This document shows, one piece after another, positions 11,151-22,255 of a DNA stretch of 64,000 bases (position 1 is the first letter of the stretch; every line of letters starts with the position of its first letter). The position numbers and the translations under genes were made by a program. The notes beneath the pieces are model-generated. The model worked only from the letters and a program-made list of their open reading frames with translations. It was not told the origin of the DNA and made no database searches. Source of the stretch: Rhodamnia argentea (Eukaryota; Streptophyta; Magnoliopsida; Myrtales; Myrtaceae); NCBI RefSeq assembly GCF_020921035.1, contig NC_063154.1, positions 32,273,727-32,337,726 of the forward strand. The letters are read 5' to 3'.

Positions 11151-11549
11151 TTACATAATAGCAGCAAGAGAGGATCCATCAGCTGTGAAGAACCCTTTTG
11201 GATTTTTTAGTGTAGTTTGTTGAGTGAGATGATGAGCAGAGGCGATCATGTGATGAGCAGCTCCAGAGTCAAGAATCCAAGAAGAATTATCACCCGAGGA
11301 TTGCGCAGTAGTTGCTGTAGCAACAGTGGATGATGCACTAGAAGGACTAAGATGAAGTCGAGCTAAACGAGAAAGTTGAGCCTCAATTTTAGCAAGACGA
11401 TCATCTAAAGATACGAATGAGGTGGCACGATTCACATATAGAGAAGTGACAAGTACAATTGAATGCAAGGGTGCATCAAGAAGATCACACATCTTCTTAA
11501 AACACCGATCCTCAGTATGTTCATTTTTCTTACGTAAGTTACAATACAA
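11151..11549 (-). pseudogene. Copia zinc knuckle and protease remnant
   Basis: Contains 'SWILDSGAAHHM', the retroviral-type aspartic protease active site (D-S/T-G), at about 11247-11285. A damaged CCHC knuckle ('KKNEHTEDRC') precedes it. The open part is limited by stops on both sides. Confidence 0.85.
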
Positions 11550-12411
11550 ACGTGAACCTCATTGAGAAGAGGCATGCTGGGAACCACGCACGTAACCATG
11601 CCGAGAACTACACCGAGAATAGCCGGACCGAAAACCATGCTAAGAGGAGGCAGATTGAAAACCACGCTATGAGGAGCCAGGGTGGAAATCAAACCGTGGG
11701 GTGGCTAGTACCGTTGAAGGATCTAGAGATGGGGAGCACCAAGAATTCCTCATCTAGTTTCCATAGCCTAAAGTTCTTTGACCGCATCAGAAAGAGATGG
11801 TGCGGGATAACAATAGAGAATTTGACTTCGAACTCCCTCAAAATCTGGTGAGAGTTGCATTAAGAATTCGTAAAGATGATTCTTGTTCGAAAAGTTTAAA
11901 TGCAAGCACAAGCAATGCAACCAGCACACGTAGGACATGCTGGATGAGCCAATTCATCAAGTTGGGACTAGAGAGATGTCATATAATTATAAAATTCACG
12001 AACCGATCGTGTATCCCGAGTGGCACGATGAAGTACCCGCATAAGCTATAAACACGAACAAAACTTGTTTGCGTAAACATCTTAGCAATTTGATCCCATA
12101 ACTGTCTCGCACCAACAATATGCGTAAATTGGGGGGTGAAGATCAGGGCTAATAGAACCAAATAATATTGCCCATGCTTTCGATCAAGCAACATTCTAAG
12201 CCCTAATTTCATAGTCCCATCGCGTAATATGATCCGTACTAGGTTTAGGATCAAGCAGATCGGATAAAAATGTAGGACAAAAACGAGTACCATCAAGATG
12301 CTCATACAAATCACGATAAACAAGAGCAGCCATCACCGAGGGTTTCCAAATAACATAATTGGAACCATCCAACTTAACATCAATGCTATCAATCCGATCA
12401 CCATTATCCAT
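11550..12411 (-). pseudogene. Copia gag remnant
   Basis: Probable start at 12411 (MDNGDRIDSIDVKLDGSNYV). The KLDGSNYxxW motif is the usual N-terminal signature of plant Copia Gag. The frame breaks near 12200 and continues in others, including 'LWDQIAKMF' and 'VRVYSL'. Confidence 0.8.
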
Positions 12412-12660
12412 TGATTCTGATATCAATAAATCAAAGTGAAAGCAAATATATATGTGAGTGAAGAAGATAGAATCCGAGGTCGATCGTGAGAACAAGGCGA
12501 AAGACGAAAAAGATTGGGCGAGATAAAGTCCGACAATCGCGGAGTCAGACTAACGAAGACAATGTCAGGCGGCCGGCGCGAGACAAAGGTGCAATAAAGA
12601 AGACGAGCGGGACCGCCGTAGTCATGGATTGGTGTACAGTACTCTCAAGAAGCAAACCGT

Positions 12661-12673
12661 AGCTCTGATACTA
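12661..12673 (-). promoter_or_regulatory. Primer binding site (initiator tRNA-Met)
   Basis: On the minus strand 'TAGTATCAGAGCT' begins immediately after the 5' LTR. It differs by one base from the usual TGGTATCAGAGC complement of the initiator methionine tRNA 3' end. Confidence 0.88.
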
Positions 12674-12821
12674 TGATAGATTTAGAGAAATGAATAATGG
12701 AACGTTTGATTTACAATTAAACACAAGGCCAATATAAGTATACATAGAAAGAAGGGGTATAAACGTAAAAACATACACTAAAGGAAAAACCCTAGTCCCA
12801 ATATATACAATATATCTAACA
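12674..12821 (-). repeat. 5' LTR of Copia element
   Basis: 148 bp; right-hand LTR in the window and 5' LTR in element orientation. The exact repeat CATCT follows at 12822-12826. Confidence 0.93.
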
Positions 12822-13060
12822 CATCTAACAGAGAATTCCATAAGCTATTCATAGCCTACACGCGATGCTCGTGCTTTCCTGTCGATGGAAAGTATGAACC
12901 ACACCCCAAGATGGTTCACTAACCTTGAACTCGTAGCAGTGTTGTTGTCGATCGTGATGACCCTCGAAATAATGTGTTAAGCACTATCTCGATGGAGTCG
13001 ATCATCGGTGGGAAAAGGGATGGTTTCGTCGAGGAAACTGTCCTCATCTTTTGTTTTTGT

Positions 13061-15170
13061 CATGAGTGCTTGTCAGAAATCCCTAGACCAAATCGAGTAA
13101 TTGTCTAGTCCAACGAGCCGCTGGTTGATGAGTCGTAGTCTCGCCTATCGGCTGTTGATGTGTAGAGCAAATCCCAAGGTTCCGGGAGGCCACGATGTGT
13201 GGTAATCGGGTATGGCGTATATCCGAGTTGGTGAAACTGCCCTTATCTTTGTCTTCATCATGAGTGCTCATCGGTGATGATGTGTATATTTGACTTATAT
13301 TTTGATTATATTTGATGGTACTTTGGACAAATATTAGAATAAATAGAGTGGAATTTATTTGTTTTTATGTATTATGGTTAGGGATGGTGAATGATGCAAT
13401 CGTGAAGATTTTGGACGCTTTTGATGTGTTTTTGAGTTGTTGGTTGGGATTTCGCATGTAAAAAATCCATTTCCAGATTCTGTGCAAAGAGTCGTGCCCA
13501 CGCCTTAAGGTCGCGTGGATGCAAAGCTGGTGCAGAATTTGGGGACGTGATTTGGCCATTTATTTCCATATTTTCCAGATCCGATTGTGGAGGATTTTTG
13601 TACTTAAATAGAACTCTTAATTAGGGATATTAGGGAAAAGTTTTTGCCTACTTTTTCTCTCTTTCCATGTTGGATAGAATTTCTTTTTCTAGGTTTTCTT
13701 TTTTATTATTTAAGAGGTTGAATGCAAGAGGGGAAGACAGACTTTACTCCGTAAAATCCAGAAGCATATTATTTTTCTCTTTTGCCATGCGTGGCTAACT
13801 CCTCTTTAATCTAGCAAAGGTTTATCAACGTTCAAGCTCATTCAAGTTGTGAGATCTAAACTTAATTCTCCTTCTTAATTTCTGCAGTATTTATATATTC
13901 TCTGTTTTATTGTTTTCCATTGCTTTGTTAGTTGTTACAATAAGAGCTCGTTGTGCAATTGACGGGGTGATAGTTGCCAATTGAAATACCCAAACCCATA
14001 ATTGTTTAGGTATTTTAATGATAGTGGCAAATAATATAACTTGATTAAAACTAGATTTTCAGGTTGTATTATTAGAATATATGGTCTAGCTTGAATAAGT
14101 TATGCGTGTGATTTATTGGCTAGGGTTGGGTTTTTCTCGTTTTTCATGCTATCAGCGAATTGAATCCTTGGCGCATGTCGGGGTTATTCATTAATAAGGG
14201 ATTAATCATAGGCGCGTGTCCGGTTAATCTAACATTAAGGAAAGATTAGGTTGTTAGAAATGTTTCAACAACCATAATCAGCCTATTGCAATGTTTGAAA
14301 TTATTCATTTGACTCAATGATCAACTTCCGAACTTGAATGAAATTACCTTTGCTAGATGTTGCATAATCTGATTTGTATTTATTTATTTTTGTTTGCTTA
14401 TTTTATTTAAGTATATTCTACATAAACCCCCCTTTTTAATTTCACTTTTATTGTCTACTTGGTCTTCAAAGAATTAACAATTTGTCGGTCTCGGTGAATT
14501 CGACTCTGCTCACCCTAAATACAATTTATTTGCGATTTAGAGAGTAGGAATTATATTTGGTGGATTCGACAAACACCAGCCGGAAATCCCTAGACCGGAT
14601 CAACCAATTGTCCGGTCCGACGAGCTGCTGGTTGATTAGTCACAATTCTAGCCCATCACCTGATGATGTGTAGAGCGAATCCTAGCGTTTCGGGCTGCCA
14701 CGATGGGTGGGAATCGAATATGGCAGATATCCGGGTTGATGAAACCATCCTTATCTTTTGTCTTTGTCATGAGTGCTTGTCAGAAATCCCTAGACCGGAT
14801 CGAGTAATTGTCTAGTCCGATGAGCTACTGGTTGATGAGTCGCAATTCTAGCCCAATGGTCATTTATGTGTAGAGCGAATCCTAGGGTTCCGAGCGGCCA
14901 CGATGGGTGGGAATTGAGTATGGTAAATATCCATATATCCGGGTTGGTGAAACCGTCCTTATCTTTTGTCTTCATCATGAGTGCTTGTCAAAAATCCCTA
15001 GACCGGATCGAGTAATTATATAGTCCAATGAGTTGCTGGTTGATGAGTCGCAATTTTAGCCCATCGGCCGTTGATGTGTAGAGCAAATCCCGGGGTTTCG
15101 AGCGGCCACAACGGGTGGGAATTGGGTGTGACAGATATTCAAGTTGATGGAACAAGTAGGGATTCATCCC
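13061..15170. repeat. ~205-bp tandem array, four units, split by an insertion
   Basis: Units start near 'CATGAGTGCTTGTCAGAAATCC' at about 13061, 14579 (partial start), 14775 and 14977. Each contains 'GGTTGATGAGTCGCAATTCTAG', 'ATGTGTAGAGCGAATCC' and 'GGCCACGATGGGTGGGAAT' in the same order. A partial unit end sits just before 13061. Units 1 and 2 are separated by the 1,304-bp insertion at 13275-14578. No coding frame is shared by the units. Confidence 0.85.
13275..14578. mobile_element. Probable solo LTR inserted in the tandem array
   Basis: The insertion interrupts a tandem unit after 'GTGCTCATCGG' and the unit resumes with 'GCCGGAAATCC'. The insert begins TGATGATG and ends ACACCA (TG...CA). 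The 5-bp flanks ATCGG and GCCGG differ only by two transitions, consistent with an aged 5-bp target duplication. It contains a TATA-like 'TACTTAAATAG' region near 13600 and no gag or pol. 1.3 kb is a plausible Ty3-type LTR length. The family is not identified. Confidence 0.6.
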
Positions 15171-15700
15171 TAAACCTACTAAGACCGATTTGTATCTCTG
15201 ACCTAGAAATGAAAAGCTCAATCCACCATTTAGGGTAGTCCCGAATACGCAAGGCCCACCTCCATTGAGCCGGGCTCCACGCTATCCGCCCTACTGAGTC
15301 TAAGGTTGGCCCGGGACGGAAAACAAATGGATTGCTGGCCATTGCGTTGGGCTGAATTGCCCTTGAGTGAACTATTGGGCTAAAATCTGTTTTCTTTTAT
15401 CTGGATCAACTTGATCCGAAGCTTGATTCCGAGGTGAATCAAAGACTTCTTCTAAGACAGGTGCATCTGGATCACGTCTTTCTCTTGAGGTTAAACTTTG
15501 ATTTTTTGGAATGATTTCAGTATAGAAGAAAAAAGGACGGTTTATAGATTCCTACCGGAGTGCTAACCTTGTTTTGCGAGTTATTGATTTTTCACAATAA
15601 CTTGTTTAGAGGATCGATGGAAGGCAATCATGAAGATTTCACGGAAGCAAGGAGCTAAGCTGTGATTCGGATATGGCTATTTGATTTCTTATAAGTCTAA
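15171..15700. other. Spacer, nothing recognised
   Basis: Moderate-GC non-coding sequence after the tandem array. Only short unsupported frames were seen. Confidence 0.4.
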
Positions 15701-15734
15701 AGCATTAGGTTGCTTTAAAAAAAAATTGACCTAA

Positions 15735-15956
15735 GTGGAAAGTCAATTAGACAAGAAAATAAAAGTATTGAGATCCAATCAAGGTCGAGAATATTATCCG
15801 GTCAGATTAGATATTTATATGATGAAAAGGGAATGGAAAGACATTTTTTTTATTCCATACACTCCTCAACAAAATGAAGTTGCAGAGAAAAAAAAAACAG
15901 AAACAAGTTTGGTAACATCGATTAATTTTTATGTCCCCACAATAGATTTGGAATAG
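15735..15956 (+). pseudogene. Copia integrase fragment
   Basis: Reads 'QLDKKIKVLRSNQGREYY' then 'IPYTPQQNEVAEKKK'. These match the integrase core around its second aspartate (normally RSDxGGEY, here N at the D position) and the catalytic glutamate region (TPQQNGVAERRN). Short, isolated, with no LTR nearby. It belongs to a different Copia copy from the 8-12.8 kb element, since strand and sequence differ. Confidence 0.7.
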
Positions 15957-15979
15957 GAATAAGAAGTAAACAAAAAAAC

Positions 15980-16315
15980 AACTTCTTTGTTCCAAAAAAA
16001 AAAAAAAAGACAAACGATGACATTTTAGAAAAATAAGCTCAACACAACCATCTTTATATCGAGTCCACCACCAGCCGACACCGCCTCCATCGACATTTTT
16101 AAACTTAAATAAAAAACTTTGGAAATAGAAATTTTAAGATCGCATCAAACGTATTTCTGATCTTTTTCTATTCCAAGATTAGAAATTTTGTACAGTTACT
16201 AAATATGTTCTTTTACTCAGAAACTCTTCTCGGAAACAAAATCGGAGAAAGTCATTTTTGCTTATAAATTGTTCCCGAAGATAGAATTGTCACTAAACAG
16301 ACCCTAATAAGTGCT
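15980..16315. mobile_element. Truncated foldback element related to 62520-63154
   Basis: Contains 'ATGTTCTTTTACTCAGAAACT', 'GAGAACA'-like blocks and an end 'AGAATTGTCACTAAACAGACCC'. These parallel the right arm of the element at 62.5-63.15 kb ('CGTTCTTTTGCTCAGAAACTG', 'CAGAATTATTACCGAACAGGCCC'). Left end not seen. Confidence 0.4.
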
Positions 16316-16732
16316 CAAAAAGGCTCATACTCCCATAGTCATTTTATATGTTTCTATGAGATTGTTGGGAATACACAATAGAAGTTTGATGTATTAACTA
16401 CTCCACACCACACCAATAGAAGTTCTTAATCTATTTCAATACAAGCCCATCAATATATCTAGTTGGAACTACTTTGAATCAAAAGCTTAAATTATTGAGT
16501 TATGCGCCAACTAAGATATGTTAACTACTCCACACCACACCAATTATCCAAGTTGAACAACCTACACTAGATATTGTTTGGCTAGATTGTTCATGGCCTT
16601 ACGATTCCTTCTTGGGAAGAGCATCTCCGTCTCTTATAAGGACTTTCTTTTCGTCTCAGGAAACAAGAAATGGGAGAATCCAAAAGCCAATAAGGATATA
16701 TAAATATATATATGTATATGAAGAAGCTCTCA

Positions 16733-17890
16733 CCGATGGTTATAGGAGAGGAAGCTCATCGACTTGACCACATTCATAAGCCGGTTCACCGTGATGCTGA
16801 TGCTCGCCCCGTGATTCCTCATCTTCAACAAAAATATTTCTAAGCTATATACCCACGCGACCGGGACAATCCCGATCGAGGAGAATGCCGGGTATTTGTA
16901 CGTAGCCCCGATGCTCAAGAGGAGAGCCCACAAGAATTTCCATTGTATGATCCATCATTGTCAAGAAAAATCCTAATTCGGTTAGGGCGATGATGATCCC
17001 TCTTGAGCTCACTAGGAGAAATCTCCTCTTACCAACTTTGTCGAGGAAAATTGTGGTTATTATTATGAATGTGGTATTTGTCGGTCCAACCACAACTGTG
17101 ACAAGCAAGAGCCTTTTCTTGCTAGCCCCTTCGACTTTCTTGAAAATTCGTGGATTGTAGAGGATGATTGCTTTGATCCTCGTCGCATGCTCGAAAATTG
17201 AATTTCGACCACAACCAACATGATCCATCGCACTAAGGGTGAGAGCCTTAGCAAAAGCACTTTCCAAACACCTTTGGCTCAGGTCTTCCTTGGAAGCTTG
17301 ACAACACCCTTCTTGCAATTCTCGTCGATCCCAACTACCATTGCTATGTCTTGGAATCGAGTTTTCACTTCTTCCTCTAAATTATGAATTAGGGGCAAGA
17401 CCTTTTTTCGCCTCGGGAAGCCAACCTTGCAATACCAACCACCCCGGCGATTCAAACATTTTAAGGATCCCGAATGCCAGAGCGACAGACGGGATAACCG
17501 CGACACCTAGCATCATTCTCTACCCTAGCTTTAGGGTTAATTTCACAAAGAAGTAAATTGATACATAGCCGAGCAAGATCCCTAGGGTTATGCATAAATG
17601 CGATAAAGAGGTTAAGAATTCTCGGTGCGTAGCAAAGGAGATTTCTACGCAGTACACAGGCGTGATCATTAAGGCGAAGCCAACCCCGATGCCGGTGGCT
17701 TACCGCCCCATCATCAAAATCGCGTAGGAAGGTCCATAGCCCAAGAAGTAGGAATGAACTGAGTAGGAAGATTGCAAAGGCGAGAATGATAGTGCAACAA
17801 TGGCGAATGTAGTCTGACATTCTATCGACGATGAGAAAGCTCATGAGAGCAAAAATGTTGAGGATTCCATCGAGGATTTCGACCTAGTGT
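16733..17890 (-). pseudogene. Polyol/sugar transporter (PLT-like) pseudogene, left arm
   Basis: Minus-strand pieces match the major-facilitator polyol transporter family in order. First comes 'MSFLIVDRMSDYI' after TM2 (family: IVGRxSDYIGRR). Then 'AIILYNPRIFKK' (TM7), 'TTIFLDKVGKRRFLLVSS' (loop after TM8), and 'FSSIGIVPVAWVYSLEIF' with 'NHGASISITVNRLMN' (TM11). Family members are about 500-530 residues and import sugar alcohols or monosaccharides with protons. Here several frame changes and stops lie between pieces and the N- and C-termini are missing. It faces a second copy at 17985-18880 in inverted orientation. Confidence 0.8.
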
Positions 17891-17927
17891 TTTGAGCGAG
17901 GCCATGATCTCCATAAAAAAGATCCTG

Positions 17928-17953
17928 AAGAGAGAGAGAGAGAGAGAGAGAGA
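17928..17953. repeat. (GA)n microsatellite at the palindrome centre
   Basis: A run of about 12 GA units sits between the two inverted transporter copies. Confidence 0.9.
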
Positions 17954-17984
17954 ACTTCGAAATTCACACCGAATCCTCAACATT

Positions 17985-18880
17985 GTGCCCTCGTGGGCTC
18001 TCTCATTGCCAGAAGAATGTTAGACCACATTAGCCATAGTTACACCATCGTTCTCACCTCCACCATCTTCTTAATCAGTTCGGTCCTAATGGGGTATGGG
18101 CTGTCCTACGTGATTTTTATGATGGGTGGTGAATCGCCAGCATCGGGGTCGATTTGCCCTAATGATCCCGCCCGTAAATTTTGCAAAAATCTCCTCTACC
18201 ACACACCGAGGACTCTTAACCTCTTTGTAGGAGCTATACATAAGTCTAGGGATCTTGGTCGTCTATGCATCGAGTTACTTCTTTTCGAAATTGACCCTAA
18301 AGCTAAGGTGGAGAATGACCGTAGGTGTCGCAGTGATCTTTTCCATTGCTTGGGTATTCGGGGTCCTTAAGATGCTTAAATAATTGAGGTGGTTGGTATT
18401 GCAAGGCCAAGTCGCCGAGGCGAAAAAGATCTTGCTCCTAAATTGTAATTCAAAGCATGAAGTGGAAACCTAATTCCAAGACAAACAAATAGCAGTTGGG
18501 ATCGACAAGAATGGCAGGGAGGATGTTGTCGAGCTTCTAAGGAAGACTCGTGGAGGAGGCGTGTGGAAAGAGCTCTAGCTAAGGCCCTCGCCCTTGTCGC
18601 GGTGGCTCTTGTTGGCTACAATCGAGATTTAATTCATCAACCATGCAACGGGGACCAAAGTAGTCACCCTCTACAACCCACGGATTTCCAAGAAAGTCAG
18701 AATGACCAGCAAAAAAGGCTCTTGCTTGCCACAGTTGGGATTGGCCTCATAACGATCACATTGATACTAATAGCCACAATTTTGGTCAACAAAGTTCATC
18801 GAGGAGATTGCTCCTAATGAGCTCAGGACAGATCACCATTGCCTTAACATGATTAGGGTTTGCTTAATGTCTTGCGTGGT
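17985..18880 (+). pseudogene. Polyol/sugar transporter (PLT-like) pseudogene, right arm
   Basis: Plus-strand pieces 'IMGSLIARRMLDHISHSY', 'TIVLTSTIFLISSVLMGYGL', 'EIDPKAKVENDRRCRSD' and 'LLATVGIGLITITLILIATI' parallel the left arm from TM2 to TM8. The GRxSDYIGRR loop is degenerate. Frames break around 18370-18560. It ends near 18880 at a MITE-like insertion. Mirror-image placement with 16733-17890 suggests an inverted duplication rather than two independent insertions. Confidence 0.78.
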
Positions 18881-18883
18881 TAA

Positions 18884-19130
18884 GAGTGCGCATGAGAACA
18901 CTTTTGGAACAGAATTTCTGCTTTAAAAGTGCTTCTAGATTAGAAATCCATTTACTTACGCTATTTTTTTTATTTCTTGAGATTTTTTTTTTTTTTTTGC
19001 TTCAAAAGTAATTTTGGAGCCACTTGAAGAAGTAAAAAAAAAGAGATTACTTTCTCCATAAGTAGAAGTAGAAAAATCAACTTCTGACTAGAAGTTGATT
19101 TCTAGAGCATAAGTGTTGCCATGCACGCCC
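18884..19130. mobile_element. MITE with GGGCGTGCATGGCAACACTT-like ends
   Basis: Left end 'GTGCGCATGAGAACACTT' and right end 'AAGTGTTGCCATGCACGCCC' are inverted repeats. Interior is T/A-rich with 'AGAAGTTGATTTCTAGAGC' inverted motifs and no coding frame. The end sequence resembles hAT-type MITEs. No clean target duplication was identified. Confidence 0.5.
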
Positions 19131-20141
19131 TCGGCTTTCACATAACAAGAAGAAAATTTTTTTTTTTCCCACCAAAATACAAAACAGCGACAATACTAAA
19201 TAATTACAAAATAATCATGTATAATACTATGTATGATCTAATTTCCCAAGCAGGCATCATTTTTGTTCCAAATTTGTAGATGTTGCCAAAATAATTATTT
19301 AACATCGTTATTGATTACAAGGCCATTTTCTCGTTTGTGGTATTGGATATGTGTGTGAGAGACGATGAATGCAAATAAAATGTCAACTCCTAATACAACA
19401 TAGAAATTCAATCTAAATATGTCCAAATGTGGCAACGACATAGAAAATTCTGATTCAATATGATAAGAAAAAGAACATGACGCTGAAATGGCATGGCAAG
19501 AATGCACACATAATGGGAGAATGACATTGACAAATTTGAAATTCAATGAAAAGATGACAGACATGGCAAATACCAAATTCAAATAGGTATGGCAATGAAA
19601 TGATGAGTTTCAAATTTAGGTGCAACAAGTAAACAACATGTAGCATCAGAATTCAAAACATGAGAAAATGACATCACATGTGAACATTAGAATTCACCTG
19701 GATGGGTCACATCACATCCATCTTCGAAGTTGTAAGTATCGAGCTTCCACAAGTTCATGGCGATTATGTTCTCATAGTTATACATCACATAAAAAGAAAA
19801 GAGACTAAAAATCCTAAATTGGCCCCAATTGTTAGACAAGGTAAACACGACAAAGATTGGCACCAACAAACACAAGTAGAAAGGTGTTCCAAGACATGAC
19901 ACCCTATCTTCCAAGCTAAAAAATTTCTCCGAAAATGCATCCGTCTTCCGTGTGATGTTGTATTAATATCAAATCATACATAGAAAGCAGTGAATTATCT
20001 ACTAGCATTGCATAACTATTGGAACATCACGTGTGGTTTGGGAACTCACCAACCATCCTTTCCAGATAGAGCGAAAATATTTACCAGCAAAGCAGACTCA
20101 TAATCAAACCTGGAGCTTAACTTTCTTTTGGAGCTCAACGC
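19131..20141. other. AT-rich intergenic sequence
   Basis: Short repeated words (ATGACATTG, GGCATGGCA) at 19480-19600, and a weak open stretch 19687-19914 (minus) without family likeness. No gene supported. Confidence 0.4.
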
Positions 20142-20390
20142 TCACCAAATGAGGCTGCGCCATTGGATCTGAGCCCTCCCAAGAAAACCACCATTAAAAC
20201 AAACCTGACGACCAAGTCTCGAAATCCTTCCTGACACAGAGAACTTAGAGAGAGTACTGCCAATTAGTATCGAGGTTGTTGCCGCAAAGCGAAGGGAGGA
20301 GAACGAGGCATCGGCAGTTGGAGGGAGCACGCAAGAGAGAAGAGCCTGAATTGTTCTCGAACGCACACATGAAGGAATTGGCTCTGGCAT
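20142..20390 (-). CDS. Possible N-terminal exon of a small organelle-targeted protein
   Basis: An 82-residue frame from an ATG at 20390, rich in Ser, Arg, Ala and Leu with few acids (SFSSLRFAATTSILIGSTL, 'GRISRLGRQ'). This looks like a mitochondrial or plastid presequence and faintly like the N-terminus of NFD6-type small proteins. No downstream exon could be linked and no conserved core follows. It may be a pseudogene fragment or chance. Confidence 0.22.
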   Translation of the reverse strand: MPEPIPSCVRSRTIQALLSCVLPPTADASFSSLRFAATTSILIGSTLSKFSVSGRISRLGRQVCFNGGFLGRAQIQWRSLIW

Positions 20391-21548
20391 GGTATTTTTA
20401 GATCAGAAGTAAGCTCTCAACATCACTGATTCTTTACTATGATGTAATGTCAAGCGAGTAGTAAGAAGCACACGGTTAGAGAGAGAGAACCTCTGGACTT
20501 ATTCAGCTTGATTTTCGCTGATTTAACAGAACCTATTAAGGTAAGATAAGCTTTGATTTGAATGAGTAAAGGCTGTTGGAGGAGCCACGGAAGACGCCAT
20601 TTTTGCGGAACTGAATTCGACTTATTTGCATGAGTGTGGCTGAAGTTGAGGAGGGGCTGTTAATTTGTTCATCATATATTCCTTTTTTGATTTATCTACT
20701 TTCTCTTTATTTGTTGCTTTTTCGTTTCATGGCCATGTCTCGATCACAAAACAGATGAACATATCACAATAAAACTCAAGTGGACTCCAACCGATGATCA
20801 CAACATGCTCATATCTCACATACATGTATTACCTGGCCAGTATCAACTACAACACTTCACTGATGTCCATCCAATCTGTTCATCGTAGTCATTCCTTTCT
20901 CGGACATGCGGCTAATCCCGTGATAAAAGTATGTATACAAGCCCGGTCCTTGCTCCAAATTGTAGTCTTGAAAAAGGACTTTTATAGATGAACACATAAA
21001 ATAGAGTAAAAACTAAAAGATAGAGTTATCCTTTACATAGATGAAACAGCTGCTAGAAATATGATCAATAGGGACAAACAATGGAAAAAGGAACAAAAAT
21101 ATTCCTGCTATAACTTTAACTGCCATAACTTGGAAGAATATACATGATATCATCCTAGTTGAAAAATATACATGCCACACTCTTTGCCAGAATCGGCGGC
21201 ATCCGATCCCCGTTCCTGATTGGGAGTCTAACTCGTCGGAGGCCGGCGGTTCTTGGGTGGCTCTATGATTTTCAAAATTTGTGCAGGAAGTCATCCAAAT
21301 CATCATTGAACGACGGCGGGCTCCCTGGGTCGGAGATGCGATGGCAAGTCTAGCTGCGTCCGGCGTCTGTTGGTGACGACATTTCAGGGTTTCGCTCATT
21401 TCAGGGAAACTAGTCTGATGGTTGTGTTGTTTTTCTGAAATGAGCACCGCCAGTATGCTGAACAACAACTAAAGACTTCGGTCTTGGTGGAGAACCAGAA
21501 AAGACGTGTGGTGCATGGAAGACTCGATGGGCATTCTTGAAGCGACAA

Positions 21549-21562
21549 TGGCTCTGATACCA
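21549..21562 (-). promoter_or_regulatory. Orphan primer-binding-site-like motif (initiator tRNA-Met)
   Basis: Minus strand 'TGGTATCAGAGCCA' is a perfect initiator-Met PBS. Bases to the right (TGAAGATTG... from 21566) could be the adjoining LTR. The area to the left (21000-21500) has an open but unrecognised frame on the minus strand. No second LTR was found, so this is a remnant of an LTR or TRIM element at best. Confidence 0.4.
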
Positions 21563-22245
21563 AGTTGAAGATTGTGATGACAGAAAAATGTTATATTCGG
21601 CACATATCAAGACAAGAGTGCACGAGTCTATTTATTCCAGTTCTTGGGTGTTGCTAGCCAACAAGGCTTTGTTTAATGACGTTGAACTGGAAGTTTAACA
21701 AATCCTTACTTTGTTCTTGCATTAGTCAATCAAGTATTGCATGCGAAATGACGCGTGATGTGACTTGCGTTAAATAGTCATGCACGGGCCAAAGTTGTCA
21801 CAAGGTGTATGGCTAAGGCTAACCAAAACCAAACGATAGACGTATGCATCTTATTCTAAATTTTGCGTTGTTAAAGTTTGCATAAGCAAAATGATGTTAA
21901 CGATCGATTAGCAGTGTTCTAATTGGCCTCATTGGAGGCATTGGGAAATCAGAACGAATTCTTGTCATTCTCTTCTGTTTTTGGGAAATCAAACGACGTC
22001 TTGCCTCATCGAGCCGTTAGGCATCATTCTAGTATCCAATTTTATGTCATGTTATTCTAAGGTTTGTTTGATGTAAGATGGTAGTTGCTAAAGTCTATAT
22101 AATGATATGATTGCCTGATGAAATTGTCGAGGTTGGATATATTGTACTCCCCCAAGCAAAATGTATCGCAATTTCGGGATTGACTCAGCAAAAGAAGCAT
22201 GAAAAATTGCAAGACAAGTGGCGATACAAGAGGCCAAAGGGTCAA

Positions 22246-22255
22246 GAAATTACAA
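22246..22255. repeat. Target site duplication (left) of MULE-type element
   Basis: GAAATTACAA, repeated exactly at 23079-23088. Confidence 0.85.

Larger units (their letters stand above)
8051..12821 (-). mobile_element. Full-length but degenerate Ty1/Copia retrotransposon
   Basis: 4,771 bp bounded by two 148-bp LTRs that start and end TG...CA (in element orientation TGTTAGATA...CTATCA) and by exact 5-bp duplications (CATCT). Reading on the minus strand: PBS, gag, protease, integrase, reverse transcriptase, RNase H, polypurine tract, in Copia order. About 14 differences between the LTRs (roughly 9-10%) indicate an old insertion. Stops and frameshifts break gag-pol, so it cannot be autonomous. 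Short LTRs suggest an Ale/Retrofit- or Ivana-like lineage, which I cannot settle by eye. Confidence 0.95.

Noticed and set aside
19687-19914. 75-codon minus-strand frame with hydrophobic N-terminus
   Set aside because: Looks superficially like a signal peptide but has no family match and lies in AT-rich repeat-like sequence.
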